The notes under the pieces are model-generated. The model worked only from the letters and a program-made list of their open reading frames with translations, was not told the DNA's origin and made no database searches. 64,000 bases of DNA from positions 1 to 64,000 of the forward strand of contig CANTAL010000205.1 in NCBI GenBank assembly GCA_947650365.1, in the 5' to 3' direction. The stretch's first letter is position 1. The number at the start of each line of letters is the position of its first letter. This stretch comes from Chamaelirium japonicum. Taxonomy: Eukaryota > Streptophyta > Magnoliopsida > Liliales > Melanthiaceae. Shown in pieces: positions 1 to 12,900 of the stretch. The translations under genes were made by a program, and so were the position numbers.

Positions 1-479
1 TATGAAGGAATTAGAATGGATCGTACGAAAGAATTAGAATGGATCGTATGAATGAATTAGAATTGATACATCCGTGCGAAAGAATTAGAATGGATCGTAC
101 GTATGAATTAGAATGGATACATTCGTGTGAAAGAATTAGAATGGATCGTATGAATGAATTAGATTGGATCGTATGAATGAATTAGAATGGATCGTATGAA
201 TGAATTAGAATGGATCGTATGAACGAATTAGAATGGATCGTACGAAAGAATTAGAATGGATCGTACGAATGAATTAGAATAGATACATTCGTGCGAAAGA
301 ATTAGAATGGATTTTATGAATAAATCAGAATGGATCGTATGAATGAATTAGAATGGATCGTGCGAATGAATTAGAATAGATCGTACGAATGAATTAGAAT
401 GGATCGTACGAATGAATTAGAATGGATCGTGCGAATGAATTAGAATGAATCATACGAATGAATTAGAATGGATACATTC
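1..479 (+). repeat. Satellite block 1, plus sense
   Basis: Plus-sense 23-mers with 28-mers near 65, 115, 280 and 470. The last unit is a 28-mer whose ATTCGTACG core becomes the first minus-sense unit, so the exact switch base is ambiguous (about 472-484). The left end runs out of the window. Confidence 0.93.
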
Positions 480-1080
480 GTACGATCCATTCAAATTCAT
501 TCGTACGATCCATTCTAATTCATTCTAATTCATTTGTACGATCCATTCTAATTCATTACGATCCATTCTAATTCATTCGTACGATCCATACTATTTCATT
601 CGTACGATCCATTCTTACTCATTTGTACGATCCATTCTAATTCATTCGCACGAATGTATCCATTCTAATTCATTCGTATGATCCATTCTAATTCATTCGT
701 ACGATCCATTCTAATTCATTCATACGATCCATTCTAATTCATTCGTACTATCCATTGTAATTCATTCGCACGATCCATTCTAATTCATTCATACGATCCA
801 TTCTAATTCATTCATACAATCCATTCTAATTCTTTCGCACGAATGTATCCATTCTAATTCATTCGTACGATCTATTCTAATTCCTTCGTATGATCCATTC
901 GAATTCATTCATACGATCCATTCTAATTCATTCATACGATCCATTCTAATTCATTCGCACGATCCATTCTAATTCATTAGCATGATCCATTCTAATTCAT
1001 TCGTACGATCTATTCTAATTCATTCGCACAATCTATTATAATTCATTAGTACAATCCATTCTAATTCATTCTAATTCTAA
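480..1080 (-). repeat. Satellite block 2, minus sense
   Basis: Minus-sense units, including clipped ones near 520-560 (TTCATTCTAATTC). It ends at a CTAATTAG palindrome, 1,077-1,084. The matching blocks are 28,310-28,923 and 47,388-48,000. Confidence 0.93.
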
Positions 1081-1675
1081 TTAGAATGGATCGTACGAAT
1101 GAATTAGAATAGATTGTGTGAATGAATTAGAATGGATCGTACAAATGAATTAGAATGGATACATTCGTGCGAATGAATTAGAATGGATCGTATGAATGAA
1201 TTAGATTGGATCGTATGCATGAATTAGAATGGATCGTGCAAATGAATTAGAATGGATCGTACGAATGAATTAGAATGGATACATTCGTGCGAATGAATTG
1301 GAATGGATCGTACGAATGAGTAAGAATGGATCGTATGAAAGAATTAGAATGGATCGTGCGAATGAATTAGATTGGATCGTGCGAATGAATTAGATTGGAT
1401 CGTATGAATGAAATAGAATAGATCGTACGAATGAATTAGAATGGATCGTGCGAATGAATTAGATTGGATCGTGCGAATGGATCGTACGATTCAATTAGAA
1501 TGTATTGTATGAATGAATTAGAATAGATTGTGCGAATGAATTAGAATGGATCGTACGAATAAATTATAATGGATCATATGAATGAATTAGAATGGATCGT
1601 ATGAATGAATTAGAATGGATCGTACGAATGAATTAGAATGGACACATTCGTGCGAAATAATTTGAATGCATCATG
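1081..1675 (+). repeat. Satellite block 3, plus sense
   Basis: The first 250 bp match the starts of the plus blocks at 28,924 and 48,001. The end (1,650-1,680) is degenerate: GACACATTCG, then TGCATCATGCTGATTC. Confidence 0.92.
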
Positions 1676-4198
1676 CTGATTCATTCATACGATCCATTCT
1701 AATTCATTCGTACGATCTATTCTAATTCATTCACACAATCTATTCTAATTCATTCGTATGATCCAATCTAATTCATTCGCACGATCCATTCTAATTCATT
1801 TGCACGATCCATTCTAATTCATTCATACAATCCATTCTAATTCTTTGGCAAGAATGTATCCATTCTAATTCATTCATACGATCCCCCCTAAATCTTTTAT
1901 ATGATCCATTCTAATTCATTCGAACGATCCATTCTAATTAATTCATACGATCCATTCTAATTCATTCATACAATCCATTCTAATTCTTTCGCACGAATGT
2001 ATCCATTCTAATTCATTCATACGATCAACCCTAATTCCTTCGTATGATCCATTCTAATTCATTCGAATGAATGTATCCATTCTAATTCATTCGTACGATC
2101 CATTCTAATTCATTCGTACTATCCACCCTAATTCTTTCGTATGATCCATTCTAATTCATTCGCACGAATGTTTCCATTCTAATTAATTCGTACGATCCAT
2201 TCGAATTCATTCATACGATCCATTCTAATTCATTCGTACGATCCACTCTAATTCATTCGCACGAATGTATCTATTCTAATTCATTCGTACGATCCATTCT
2301 AATTCATTCGCACGATCCAATCTAATTCATCTGCACGATCCATTCTAATTCATTCGTACGATCTTTTCTATTTTATTCGTACGATCCATTCTTACTCATT
2401 CGTACGATCCATTCTAATTCATTCGCACGAATGTATCCTCATTCCTACGATCTATTCTAATTCATTTGCACGATCCATTCTAATTCATTTGCACGATCCA
2501 TTCTAATTCATTCATACAATCCATTCTAATTCTTTCGCACCAATGTTTCCATTCTAATTCATTCGTATGATCCACCCTAATTCCTTCGTATGATCCATTC
2601 TAATTTATTCGCACGAATGTATCCATTCTAATTCATTCGTACGATCCATTCGAATTCATTCATACGATCCATTCTAATTCATTCATACGATCCATTCTAA
2701 TTTATTCGCACGAATGTATCCATTCTAATTCATTCGTACGATCCATTCTAATTCATTTGCACAATCTATTCTAATTCATTCGTACGATCTATTCTAATTC
2801 ATTCGCACGATCCATTCTAATTCATTTGCACGATCCATTATAATTCATTCATACAATCTATTCTAATTCTTTTGCACGAATGTATCCATTATAATTCATT
2901 CGTACGATCCATTCTAATTCCTTCATATGATCCATTATAATTCCTTCATACGATCCATTCTATTTCATTCGTATGATCCATTCTAATTCCTTCGTACAAT
3001 CCATTCTAATTCATTACCATGAATGTATCCATTCTAATTCATACATACGATCCATTCTAATTCATTCATACAATCCATTCTAATTCATTCGCACGAGTGT
3101 ATCCATTCTAATTCATTCGTACGATCCATTCTAATTCATTCGCATGATCCATTCTAATACATTCGCACAAATGTATCCATTCTAATTCATTCGTACGATC
3201 CATTCTAATTCATTCGCACGAATGTATCCATTCTAATTCATTCTAATTCCTTCGTATGATCCATTCGTACGATCCATTCTAATTCCTTCGCATGAAAATA
3301 TCCATTCTAATTCATTCGTACGTACGATCCATTCTAATTCATTCGCACGATCCATTCTAATTCATTCGTACGATCCATTCTAATTCATTCATACAATCCA
3401 TTCTAATTCTTTCGCACGAATGTATCCATTCTAATTCATTCATACAATCCATTCTAATTCTTTCGCACGATCCATTCTAATTCCTTTGTACGATCCATTC
3501 TAATTCATTCATACGATCCATTCTAATTCATTTGCACCATCCATTCTAATTCATTCATACGATCCATTCTAATTCATTTATACAATCCATTTTAATTCTT
3601 TCGCACGAATGTATCCATTCTAATTCATTCGTACGATCCACCCTAAATCCTTCGTAGGATTTATTCTAATTCATTCACACGAATGTATCCATTCTAATTC
3701 ATTCGTACGATCCATTCGAATTCATTCATACGATCCATTCTTATTCATTCATACGATCCATTCTAATTCATTCGCACGAATGTATTCATTCCCACAATCT
3801 ATTCTAATTCATATGTACGATCCATTCTAATTCATTAGCACGATCCATTCTAATTCATTCGTACGATCCATTCTATTTCATTCGTACAATCCATTCTTTC
3901 TCATTCGTACGATCCATTCTAATTCATTAGCACGAATGTATCCATTCTAATTCATTCGTACGATCCATTCTAATTCATTCGCCCGATCCATTCTAGTTCA
4001 TTCATACGATCCATTCTAATTGATTAGTACGATCCAATCTAATTCATTCATACGATCGTATGTAGGAATGGATCGTACGATCCATTCTATTTCATTCGTA
4101 CGATCCATTCAAATTCATACAATCCATTCTAATTCATTCTTACTCATTCTAATTCATTCGTAAAATCCATTCATATGATCTAATTCATTCGTACAATT
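1676..4198 (-). repeat. Satellite block 4, minus sense, with a micro-inversion
   Basis: A 2.5 kb minus block with frequent 28-mers (CGCACGAATGTATCC). Several CCACCCTAATTCC units (near 2,123, 2,574 and 3,637) are the reverse of the plus-sense AATTAGGGTGG variant. Near its right end a single plus-sense unit is embedded (4,056-4,076), and the last 110 bp contain clipped units. Confidence 0.9.
4049..4087. other. Double palindrome around one inverted unit
   Basis: CATACGATCGTATG (4,049-4,062) is a 14 bp perfect palindrome. Four bases later, 4,066-4,087 is a 22 bp perfect palindrome centred on GTAC. Between and within them lies a single plus-sense unit in an otherwise minus block. This could be a one-unit inversion or a small fold-back duplication. 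Confidence 0.85.
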
Positions 4199-5235
4199 AA
4201 TTAGAAAGGAAACATTGGTGCGAATGAATTAGAATGGATCATATGAATGAATTAGATTGGATCATAAGAATGAATTAGAATGGATCGTACGAATGAATTA
4301 GAATGGATCGTGCTAATGAATTAGAATGGATCGTATGAATGAATTAGAATAGATTGTATGAATGAATAAATTCGTGCGAATGAATTAGAATGGATCGTGT
4401 GAATGAATTAGAATGGATCGTATGAATGAATTAGAATGGATCGAAAAAATGAATTCGAACGGATCGTACGAATGAATTAGAATGGATACATTCGTGCGAA
4501 TGAATTAGAATGGATCAAACGAAGGAATTAGCGTGGATCGTATGAATGAATTAGAATGGATCGTGCTAATGAATTAGAATGGATCGTACGAATGAATTAG
4601 AATAGATTGTGCGAATGAATTAGAATGGATCGTACGAATGAATTAGAATGGATCGTATGAATGAACTAGAATGGATCCTACGAATGAATTAGAATGGATC
4701 GTACGAATGAATTAGAATAGATACATTCGTGCGAATAAATTAGAATGGATCGTACGAATGAGTAAGAATTAGAATGGATTGTATGAATGAATTAGAATGG
4801 ATCGTATGAATGAATTAGAATAGATCGTGCGAATGAATTAGAATGGATTGTGCTAATGAGTAAGAATGGATCATACGAATGAAATAGAATGGATCGTACG
4901 AATGAATTAGAATGGATCGTGCTAATGAATTAGAATGGATCCTACGAATGAATTAGAATAGATTGTGCGAATGAATTAGAATGGATCGTGCAAATGAATA
5001 AGAATGGATACATTCGTGCAAATAAATTAGAATGGATCGTATGAATGAATTAGAATGTATCGTATGAATGAATTCTAATGGATCGTACGAATGAATTAGA
5101 ATGGATACCTTCGTGCGAATGAATTAGAATGGATCATACGAAGGAATTTGGGTGGATTGTACGAATGAATTAGAATGGATACATTCGTACGAATGAATTA
5201 GAATAGATCATATGAATTAGAATGGATACATTCGT
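4199..5235 (+). repeat. Satellite block 5, plus sense
   Basis: It starts at an AATTAATT palindrome (4,195-4,202) and ends in a 28-mer core, GATACATTCGTATGATCC (about 5,226-5,243). It contains both GAGTAAG and GAAATAG variant units. Confidence 0.92.
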
Positions 5236-6007
5236 ATGATCCATTCTAATTCATTCATACAAGCCATTCTAATTCATTCCTACGATCCATTCTATTTCAT
5301 TCGTACGATCCATTCATACTCATTCGTACGATCCATTCTAATTCATTCGTACGATCCATTCTAATTCATTCGCACAATCTATTCTAATTCATTTGTACGA
5401 TCCATTCTAATTCATTAGCATGATCCATTCTAATTCATTCATACGATCCATTCTATTTCATTCGTATAATCCATTCTTACTCATTTGTACAATCCATTCT
5501 AATTCCTTCGCACGAATGTATCTATTCCAATTCATTCGTACAATCCATTCTATTTCATTCGTACGATCCATTCTAATTCATTCATACGATCCATTCTAAT
5601 TCATTCGCACGAATGTATGCATTCTAATTCATTCGCACGATCCATTCTAATTCATTCGTACAATCCATTCTAGTTCATTCGTATGATCCATTCTAATTCA
5701 TTCGTACGATCCACCCTAATTCTTTCGTATGATCCATTCTAATTCGTTTGCACAAATGTATCCATTCTAATTCATTCTAATTCATTCGCATGATCCATTC
5801 TAATTCATTCATATGATCCATTCTAATTCATTCACACGATCCATTCTAATTCATTCGCACGAATGTATCCTTTCTAATTCATTCGTACGATCTATTCTAA
5901 TTCATTCGCACAATCTATTCTAATTCATTCATACGATCCATTCTAATTCATTCGTACGATCCATTCTAATTCATTCGCATGATCCATTCTAATTCATTCA
6001 TACGATC
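5236..6007 (-). repeat. Satellite block 6, minus sense
   Basis: Minus-sense units, with paired CTATTTC and CTTACTC variants near 5,290 and 5,455. It ends at the 12 bp palindrome ACGATCGATCGT, 6,002-6,013. Confidence 0.92.
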
Positions 6008-6494
6008 GATCGTGCTAATGAATTAGAATGGATCATACGAATGAATTAGAATTGATTGTACGAATGAATTATAATGGATCGTATGAATGAATTAGAATGG
6101 ATCGTGCGAATGAATTAGAATGGATCGTATGAATGAATTAGAATGGATACATTCGTGCGAATGAATTAGAATGGATCGTACGAATGAGTAAGAATGGATC
6201 ATACGAAAGAAATAGAATGGATCGTACGAATGAATTAGAATGGATCGTGCAAATGAATTAGATTGGATCGTGCGAATGAATTAGAATGGATCCTACGAAT
6301 GAATTAGAATGGATACATTCATGCGAATGAATTAGAATGGATACATTCGTGTGAATGAATTAGAATGGATCGTGCAAATGAATTAGAATGGATCGAACGA
6401 ATGAATTAGAATAGATCGTATGAATGAATTAGAATGGATCGTACGAATGAATTAGAATGGATACATTCGTGTGAAAGAATTAGAATGGATCATG
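6008..6494 (+). repeat. Satellite block 7, plus sense
   Basis: About 490 bp of plus-sense units. The switch out, GGATCATGCTAATTC near 6,490, matches the switch at about 1,676 (offset near 4,818) together with some 120 bp of minus-sense sequence after it. The two junctions therefore share an origin. Confidence 0.9.
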
Positions 6495-6615
6495 CTAATT
6501 CATTCATACGATCCATTCTAATTCATTCGTACGATCCATTCTAATTCATTCGGACAATCTATTCTAATTCATTCGTACGATCCATTCTAATTCATCCGCA
6601 CGATCCATTCTAATT
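6495..6615 (-). repeat. Satellite block 8, short minus island
   Basis: Only about five minus-sense units between two plus blocks. The right switch is CTAATTCATGGATCG near 6,611. It resembles the start of block 4, truncated after about 120 bp. Confidence 0.9.
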
Positions 6616-9262
6616 CATGGATCGTATGAATGAATTAGAAAGGATCATGCGATTGAATTAGAATGGATCGTACGAATGAATTAGAATGGATGCATTCGTG
6701 CGAAAGAATTAGAATAGATCGTACGAATGAATTAGAATGGATCATACGAAGGAATTAGGGTGGATCGTACGAATTAATTAGAATGGATCGTATGAAGGAA
6801 TTAGAATGGATCGTACGAAGGAATTAGAATGGATCGTACGAATGAATTAGAATGGATACATTCGTGCAAAAGAATTAGAATGGATCATACGAAGGAATTA
6901 GGGTGAATCGTACGAATGAATTAGAATGGATACATTCGTGCGAAAGAATTAGAATTGATTGTATGAATGAATTAGAATGGATCGTATGAATGAATTAGAA
7001 TGGATCTTGCGAATGAATTAGAATGAATCATATAAATGAATTAGAATGGATCGTACGAATGAATTAGAATAGATCGTATGAATGTATTCGAATGGATCGT
7101 ACGAATGAATTAGAATGGATACATTTGTGCGAATGAATTAGAATGGATCATACGAAAGAATTTGGGTGAATCGTACGAATGAATTAGAATTGATACATTC
7201 GTGCGAAAGAATTAGAATGAATTAGAATGGATCGTACGAAGGAATTAGAATGGATACATTTGTGCGAATGAATTAGAATAGATCGTATGAATGAATTAGT
7301 ATGGATCGTACGAATGAATTAGAATGGATCGTACGAAAGAATTAGAATGGATCGTGCTAATGAATTAGAATGGATCGTACGAATGAATTAGAATAGATTG
7401 TGCGAATGAAGTAGAATGGATCGTACGATTGAATTAGATTGGATCGTATGAATAAATTAGAATGGATCGTGCGAATAACTTAGAATGGATCGTACGAATG
7501 AATTAGAATAGATACATTCGTGCGAATGAATTAGAATGGATCGTACGAATGACTACGAATGGATCGTACGAATGAAATAGAATGGATCGTACAAATGAAT
7601 TAGAATGGATCGTGCTAATGAATTAGAATGGATCGTACGAAAGAATTAGAATAGATTGTGCGAAAGAATTAGAATGGATCGTACGAATGAATTAGAATGG
7701 ATACATTCGTACGAATGAATTAGAATGGATCGTATGAATGAATTAGATTGGATCGTATGAATGAATTAGAATGGATCGTACGTATTAACTAGAATGGATA
7801 CATTCATGGGAATGAATTAGAATGGATCGTACGAACGAATTAGAATGGATCATACGAATGAAATAGAATGGATCGTACGAAGGAATTAGAATGGATCGTA
7901 CGAATGAATTAGAATGGATCGTACGAATAAGTAAGAATGGATCGTACGAATGAAATAGAATGGATCGTACGAATGAATTAGAATGGATCATGCTAACGAA
8001 TTAGAATAGATCGTACGAATGAATTATAATAGATAGTGCGAATGATGAATTAGAATGGATCGTGAGAATGAATTAGATTGGATCGTGCGAATGAATTAGA
8101 ATGGATAGTACGAATGAATTAGAATGGATACTTTCGTGAGAATGAATTAGAATGGATCGTATGAATGAATTTGAATGGATCGTATAAATGAATTCGAGTG
8201 GATCGTACGAAGGAATTAGAATGGATCGTACGAATTAATTAGAATGGATTGTATGAATGAATTAGAAAGGATCGTGCGAATGAATTAGAACGGATCGTAT
8301 GAATGAATTAGAATGGATACATTCGTGCGAATGAATTAGAATGGATCGTACGAATGAGTAAGAATGGATCGTACGAATGAAATAGAATGGATCGTACGAA
8401 TGAATTAGACTGCATCATGCAAAAGAATTAGATTGGATAATGCGAATGAATTAGAATGGATCATACGAATGAATTAGAATGGATCATGCGAATGAATTAG
8501 AATGGATCATGCGAATGAATTAGAATGGATCGTACGAATGAATTAGAATGGATCGTTTGAATGAATTAGAATGGATCGTACGAATGAGTAAGAATGGATC
8601 GTACGAATGAAATAGAATGGATCGTACGAATGAATTAGATCATACAATCCAAGGGAATGAATAAGAATGGATCGTATGAATGAATTCCTTCGCTCGAATG
8701 AATAAGAATGGATCATACGAATGGATTATACGAAGTAATTAGAATGAATTAGAATGGATCGTACGAATGAATTAGAATGGATCGTATGAATGAATTATAT
8801 TGGATCGTGCGAATAAATTAGAATGCATCGTACGAATGAATTAGAATGGATATATTCGTGCGAATGAATTGGAATGGATCATATGAATGAATTAGAATGG
8901 ATCGTATGAATGAATTCGAATGGATCATACGTATGAATTAGAATGGATCGTACGAATGAATTAGAATGGATCGTACAAAGGAATTAGAATGGATCGTACG
9001 AAGGAATTAGAATGGATCGTACGAATGAATTACAATGGATACATTCGTGCAAAAGAATTAGAATAGATTGTTTGAATGAATTTGAATGGATCGTACAAAT
9101 GAATTAGAATGTATCGTGCGAAAGAATTAGAATGGATCGTACGAATGAATTTGAATAGATTGTGCGAATGAATTAGAATGGATCGTGCAAATGAATTAGA
9201 ATGCATACATTCGTGCCAATGAATTAGAATGGATCGTATGAATGAATTAGAATGGATCGTAC
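6616..9262 (+). repeat. Satellite block 9, plus sense
   Basis: 2.6 kb of plus-sense units, including AATTAGGGTGG variants at about 6,753 and 6,896. A degenerate patch (8,636-8,752) holds clipped and mutated units. A 68-codon minus-strand frame at 7,785-7,991 is satellite read-through. Confidence 0.93.
8636..8752 (+). repeat. Degenerate satellite patch
   Basis: The regular 23 bp register breaks down: GATCATACAATCCAAGGG, then GAATTCCTTCGCTCG, then GGATTATACGAAGTAATTAG. Some pieces read in minus sense (ATACAATCC, ATTCCTTCG), so it may be the eroded remains of an inversion or of several short deletions. Confidence 0.7.
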
Positions 9263-9275
9263 GTACGATCCATTC
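9250..9275. other. 26 bp perfect palindrome at a plus-to-minus switch
   Basis: Centred on GTACGTAC at 9,262/9,263, with 13 bp perfect arms. Beyond that the arms continue as near-identical satellite, because the two adjoining blocks are inverted copies. It has no spacer, so it could extrude as a cruciform or fold into a long hairpin when single-stranded. Confidence 0.9.
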
Positions 9276-9947
9276 TTACTCATTCATACGATCCATTCTA
9301 ATACATTCGCACGATCCATTCTAATTCATTCATACGATTCTTTCTAACTCATTCGTACGATCCATTCTAATTCATTCATACGATCCATTCTAATTCATTC
9401 ATACAATCCATTCTAATTCTTTCGCACGAATTTATCCATTCTAATTCATTTGTACGATCCACCCTAATTCCTTCATATGATCCATTCTAATTCTTTCGCA
9501 CAAATGTATCCATTCTAATTCATTCATACGATCCATTCTAATTCATTTGTACGATCCATTCTAATTCATTCATATGATCCAATCTAATTCATTCATACGA
9601 TCCATTCTAATTCATTCGCATGAATGAATCCATTCTAATTCATTCATACGATCCATTCTAATTCATTCGCACGATCCAATCTAATTCATTCATATGATCC
9701 ATTCTAATTCATTCGTACGATCCATTCTAATTCATTCACACGAATATATCCATTCTAATTCATTCGCACGATCTATTCAAATTCATTCGCATCATCCATT
9801 CTAATTCATTCATACGATCCATTCTTACTCATTCGTACGATCCATTCTAATTCATTCGCACGAATGTATCCATTCTAATTCATTCATACGATCCATTCTA
9901 ATTCATTTATACGATCCATTCTAATTCATTCATACAATCCATTCTAA
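9263..9947 (-). repeat. Satellite block 10, minus sense
   Basis: 685 bp of minus-sense units flanked on both sides by palindromic switches: GTACGTAC on the left, CTAATTAG on the right. Confidence 0.93.
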
Positions 9948-9956
9948 TTAGAATGG
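9939..9956. other. 18 bp palindrome at a minus-to-plus switch
   Basis: CCATTCTAATTAGAATGG is perfectly self-complementary. The next bases outward also pair with two mismatches (CATACAATCC against GGATCGTACG). The same palindrome occurs at 22,340-22,357 and 41,393-41,410. Confidence 0.93.
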
Positions 9957-12900
9957 ATCGTACGAATGAATTAGAATGGATCGTTTGAATGAATTAGAAT
10001 GGATCGTGCAAATTTATAAGAATGGATCGTACGAATGAATTAGAATGGATACATTCGTGCAAATGAATTAGAATGGATCGTACGAATGAGTAAGAATGGA
10101 TCGTACGAATGAAATAGAATGGATCGTACGAATGAATTAGAATGGATCGTGCGAATGAATTAGACTGGATCGTGCGAATGAATTAGAATGGATCGTATGA
10201 ATGAATTAAAATGGATACATTCATGTGAATGAATTAGAATGGATCATACGAATGAATTAGAATCGATACATTCGTGCAAATGAATTAGAATGGATCGTGC
10301 GAATGAATTGGAATGGATCGTACGAATGAATTAGAATGGATCGTATGAATAAATTAGAATGGATCGTACGAATGAGTAAGAATGGATCGTGCGAATGAAA
10401 TAGAATGGATCGTACGAATGAATTAGAATGGATCGTGCGAATGAATTAGATTGGATCATGCGAATGAATTAGATTGAATGGATCGTACGAATGAATAAGA
10501 ATAGATCGTGCGAATGAATAAGAATGAATTAGAATGGATTAGAATGAATTAGAATGGATACATTCGTGCGAATGAATTAGAATGGATTATACGAAGGAAT
10601 TAGGGTGGATTGTATAAATGAATTAGAATGGATACATTCATGCGAAAGAATTAGAATGAATTAGAATGGATCGTACGAAGGAATTAGAATGGATACATTC
10701 GTGCGAATGAATTAGAATGGATCGTATGAATGAATTAGAATGGATCGTACGAATGAATTAGAATGGATCGTACGAACGAATTTGAGTGGATCGTGCTAAT
10801 GAATTAGAATGGATTATATGAATGAATTAGAATAGATTATGCAAATGAATTAGAATGGATCGTACAATTGAATTAGATTGGATCGTATGAATGAATTAGA
10901 ATGGATCGTGCGAATAGATTAGAATGGATCGTACAAATGAATTAGAATGGATACATTCGTGCGAATGAATTAGAATAGATCGTACGAATGAGTAAGAATG
11001 GATCGTATGAATGAAATAGAATGGATTGTACAAATGAATTAGAATGGATCGTGCTAATGAATTAGAATGGATCGTACGAATGAATTAGAAAAGATTGTGC
11101 GAATGAATTAGAACGAATCGTACGAATGAATTAGAATGGATACATTCGTGCGAATGAGTTACAATGGATCGTATGAATGAATTAGATTGGATCGTATGAA
11201 TGAATTAGAATGGATCGTACATATGAATTAGAATGGATATATTCATGGGAATGAATTAGAATGGATCATACGAAGAAATTAGAATGGATCATACGAATGA
11301 AATAGAATGGATCGTATGAAGGAATTAGAATGGATCGTGCGAAGGAATTGGAATGGATCGTACGAAGGAATTATAATGGATCGTACGAATGAATTAGAAT
11401 GGATCGTACAAATGAATAAGAATGGATCATACGAAAGAAATAGAATGGATCGTATGAATGAATTAGAACGGATCGTGCTAATGAATTAGAATGGATCGTA
11501 CGAATGAATTAGAATAGATCGTATGAATGAATTAGAATGGATCGTGCGAATGAATTAGATTGGATCGTGTGAATGAATTAGAATGGGTCGTACAAGTGAA
11601 TTAGAATGGATACATTTGTGCGAATGATTTAGAATGGATCGTATGAATGAATTAGAATGGATCGTATGAATGAATTCGAATGGATCGTACAAAGGAATTA
11701 GAATGGATCGTACGAATGAATTAGAATGGATCGTATGAATAAATTAGAATGGATCGTGCGAATGAATTAGAATGGATCGTACGAATGAATTAGAATGGAT
11801 ACATTCGTGCGAATGAAATAGATTGGATCTTACGAATGTGTAAGAATGGATTGTACGAATGAAATAGAATGGATCGTACGAATGAATTAGAATGGATCGT
11901 GCGAATAAATTAGATTGGATTGTGCGAATGAATTAGAATGATCGTACGAATGAATTTGAATGGATACATTCGTGCGAATGAATTAGAATAGATTGTACAA
12001 ATGAATTAGAATGGATCGTGCGAATGAATTAGAATGGATCGTGCGAATGAATTAGAATGGATCATGCGAATGAATTAGAATTGATCATATGAATGAATTA
12101 GATTGGATCGTATGAATGAATTAGAATGGATCATGATAATGAATTAGAATAGATTGTGCGAATGAGTTAGAATGGATCGTACGAATGAATTAGAATGGAT
12201 CGTGCGAATGAATTAGAATGGATCGTACGAATGAATTAGAATGGATACATTCGTGCGAATGAATTAGAATGGATCGTACGAATGAATTAGAATGGATACA
12301 TTCGTGCGAAAGAATTAGAATGGATTGTGCGAATGAATTAGAGTGGATCGTGCGATGAATTAGAATGGATCGTACGAATGAATTAGAATGGATCGTATAA
12401 ATGAATTCGAATGGATCGTACGAATGAATTAGAATGGATCGTTCTAATGAATTAGAATAGATCGTATGAATGAATTAGAATGGATCGTACGAATGAATTA
12501 GAATGGATCGTATGAATGAATTAGAATGGATCATGCTAATGAATTAGAATGGATCATACGAATGAATTCTATAGATTGTGCGAATAAATTAGAATGGATC
12601 GTATGAATGAATTAGAATGGATACATTCGTGCGAATGAATTAGAATGGATCGTATGAATGAATTAGATTGCATCGTATGAATGAATTAGAATGGGTCGTA
12701 CGTATGAATTAGAATGGATACATTCGTGCAAAAGAATTAGAATGGATTGTATGAATGAATTAGAATGGATCGTGCGAATGAATTAGAATGGATACATTCA
12801 TGCGAATGAATTAGAATGGATCGTGCGAATGAATTAGAATGGTTTATAATGGATCGTGCGAATGAATTAGAATGGATCGTACGAACGATTTAGAATGGAT

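Larger units (their letters stand above)
1..1330 (+). repeat. Older partial copy of the 27.8 and 46.9 kb segment
   Basis: This stretch resembles about 27,760-29,180 and 46,840-48,260. Shared marks include the variant unit GAACGAATTAG at 221 and 28,051 (offset 27,830), the fold-back CATTCGTACGATCC near 475, 28,305 and 47,385, the CTAATTAG junction at 1,080, 28,923 and 48,000, and the rare TATGCATGAATTAG near 1,210, 29,057 and 48,134. After about 1,330 the order of variant units no longer matches. It is more diverged than the two 19 kb copies are from each other, so it is probably an earlier duplication whose remainder lies left of the window or has been rearranged. Confidence 0.82.

Noticed and set aside
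7785..7991. 68-codon open frame on the minus strand
   Set aside because: The protein is a 23-residue periodic peptide (SILIHS.DPF type), the direct translation of the satellite. A 23 bp unit passes through all three frames every 69 bp. The minus-sense consensus has one stop per 69 bp (TTC TAA), and this run only persists where units lost that TAA.
9939..9956. Terminal inverted repeats of a transposon
   Set aside because: The palindromes at orientation switches have no element between them, no target-site duplication and no coding sequence. Both arms are ordinary satellite.
11307..11489. 60-codon open frame on the plus strand
   Set aside because: It reads the plus sense of the unit, whose two regular stops (GAA TGA and AAT TAG) are removed by the GAAGG, AATTGG and AATTATA variants. 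There is no codon-level conservation or gene context.
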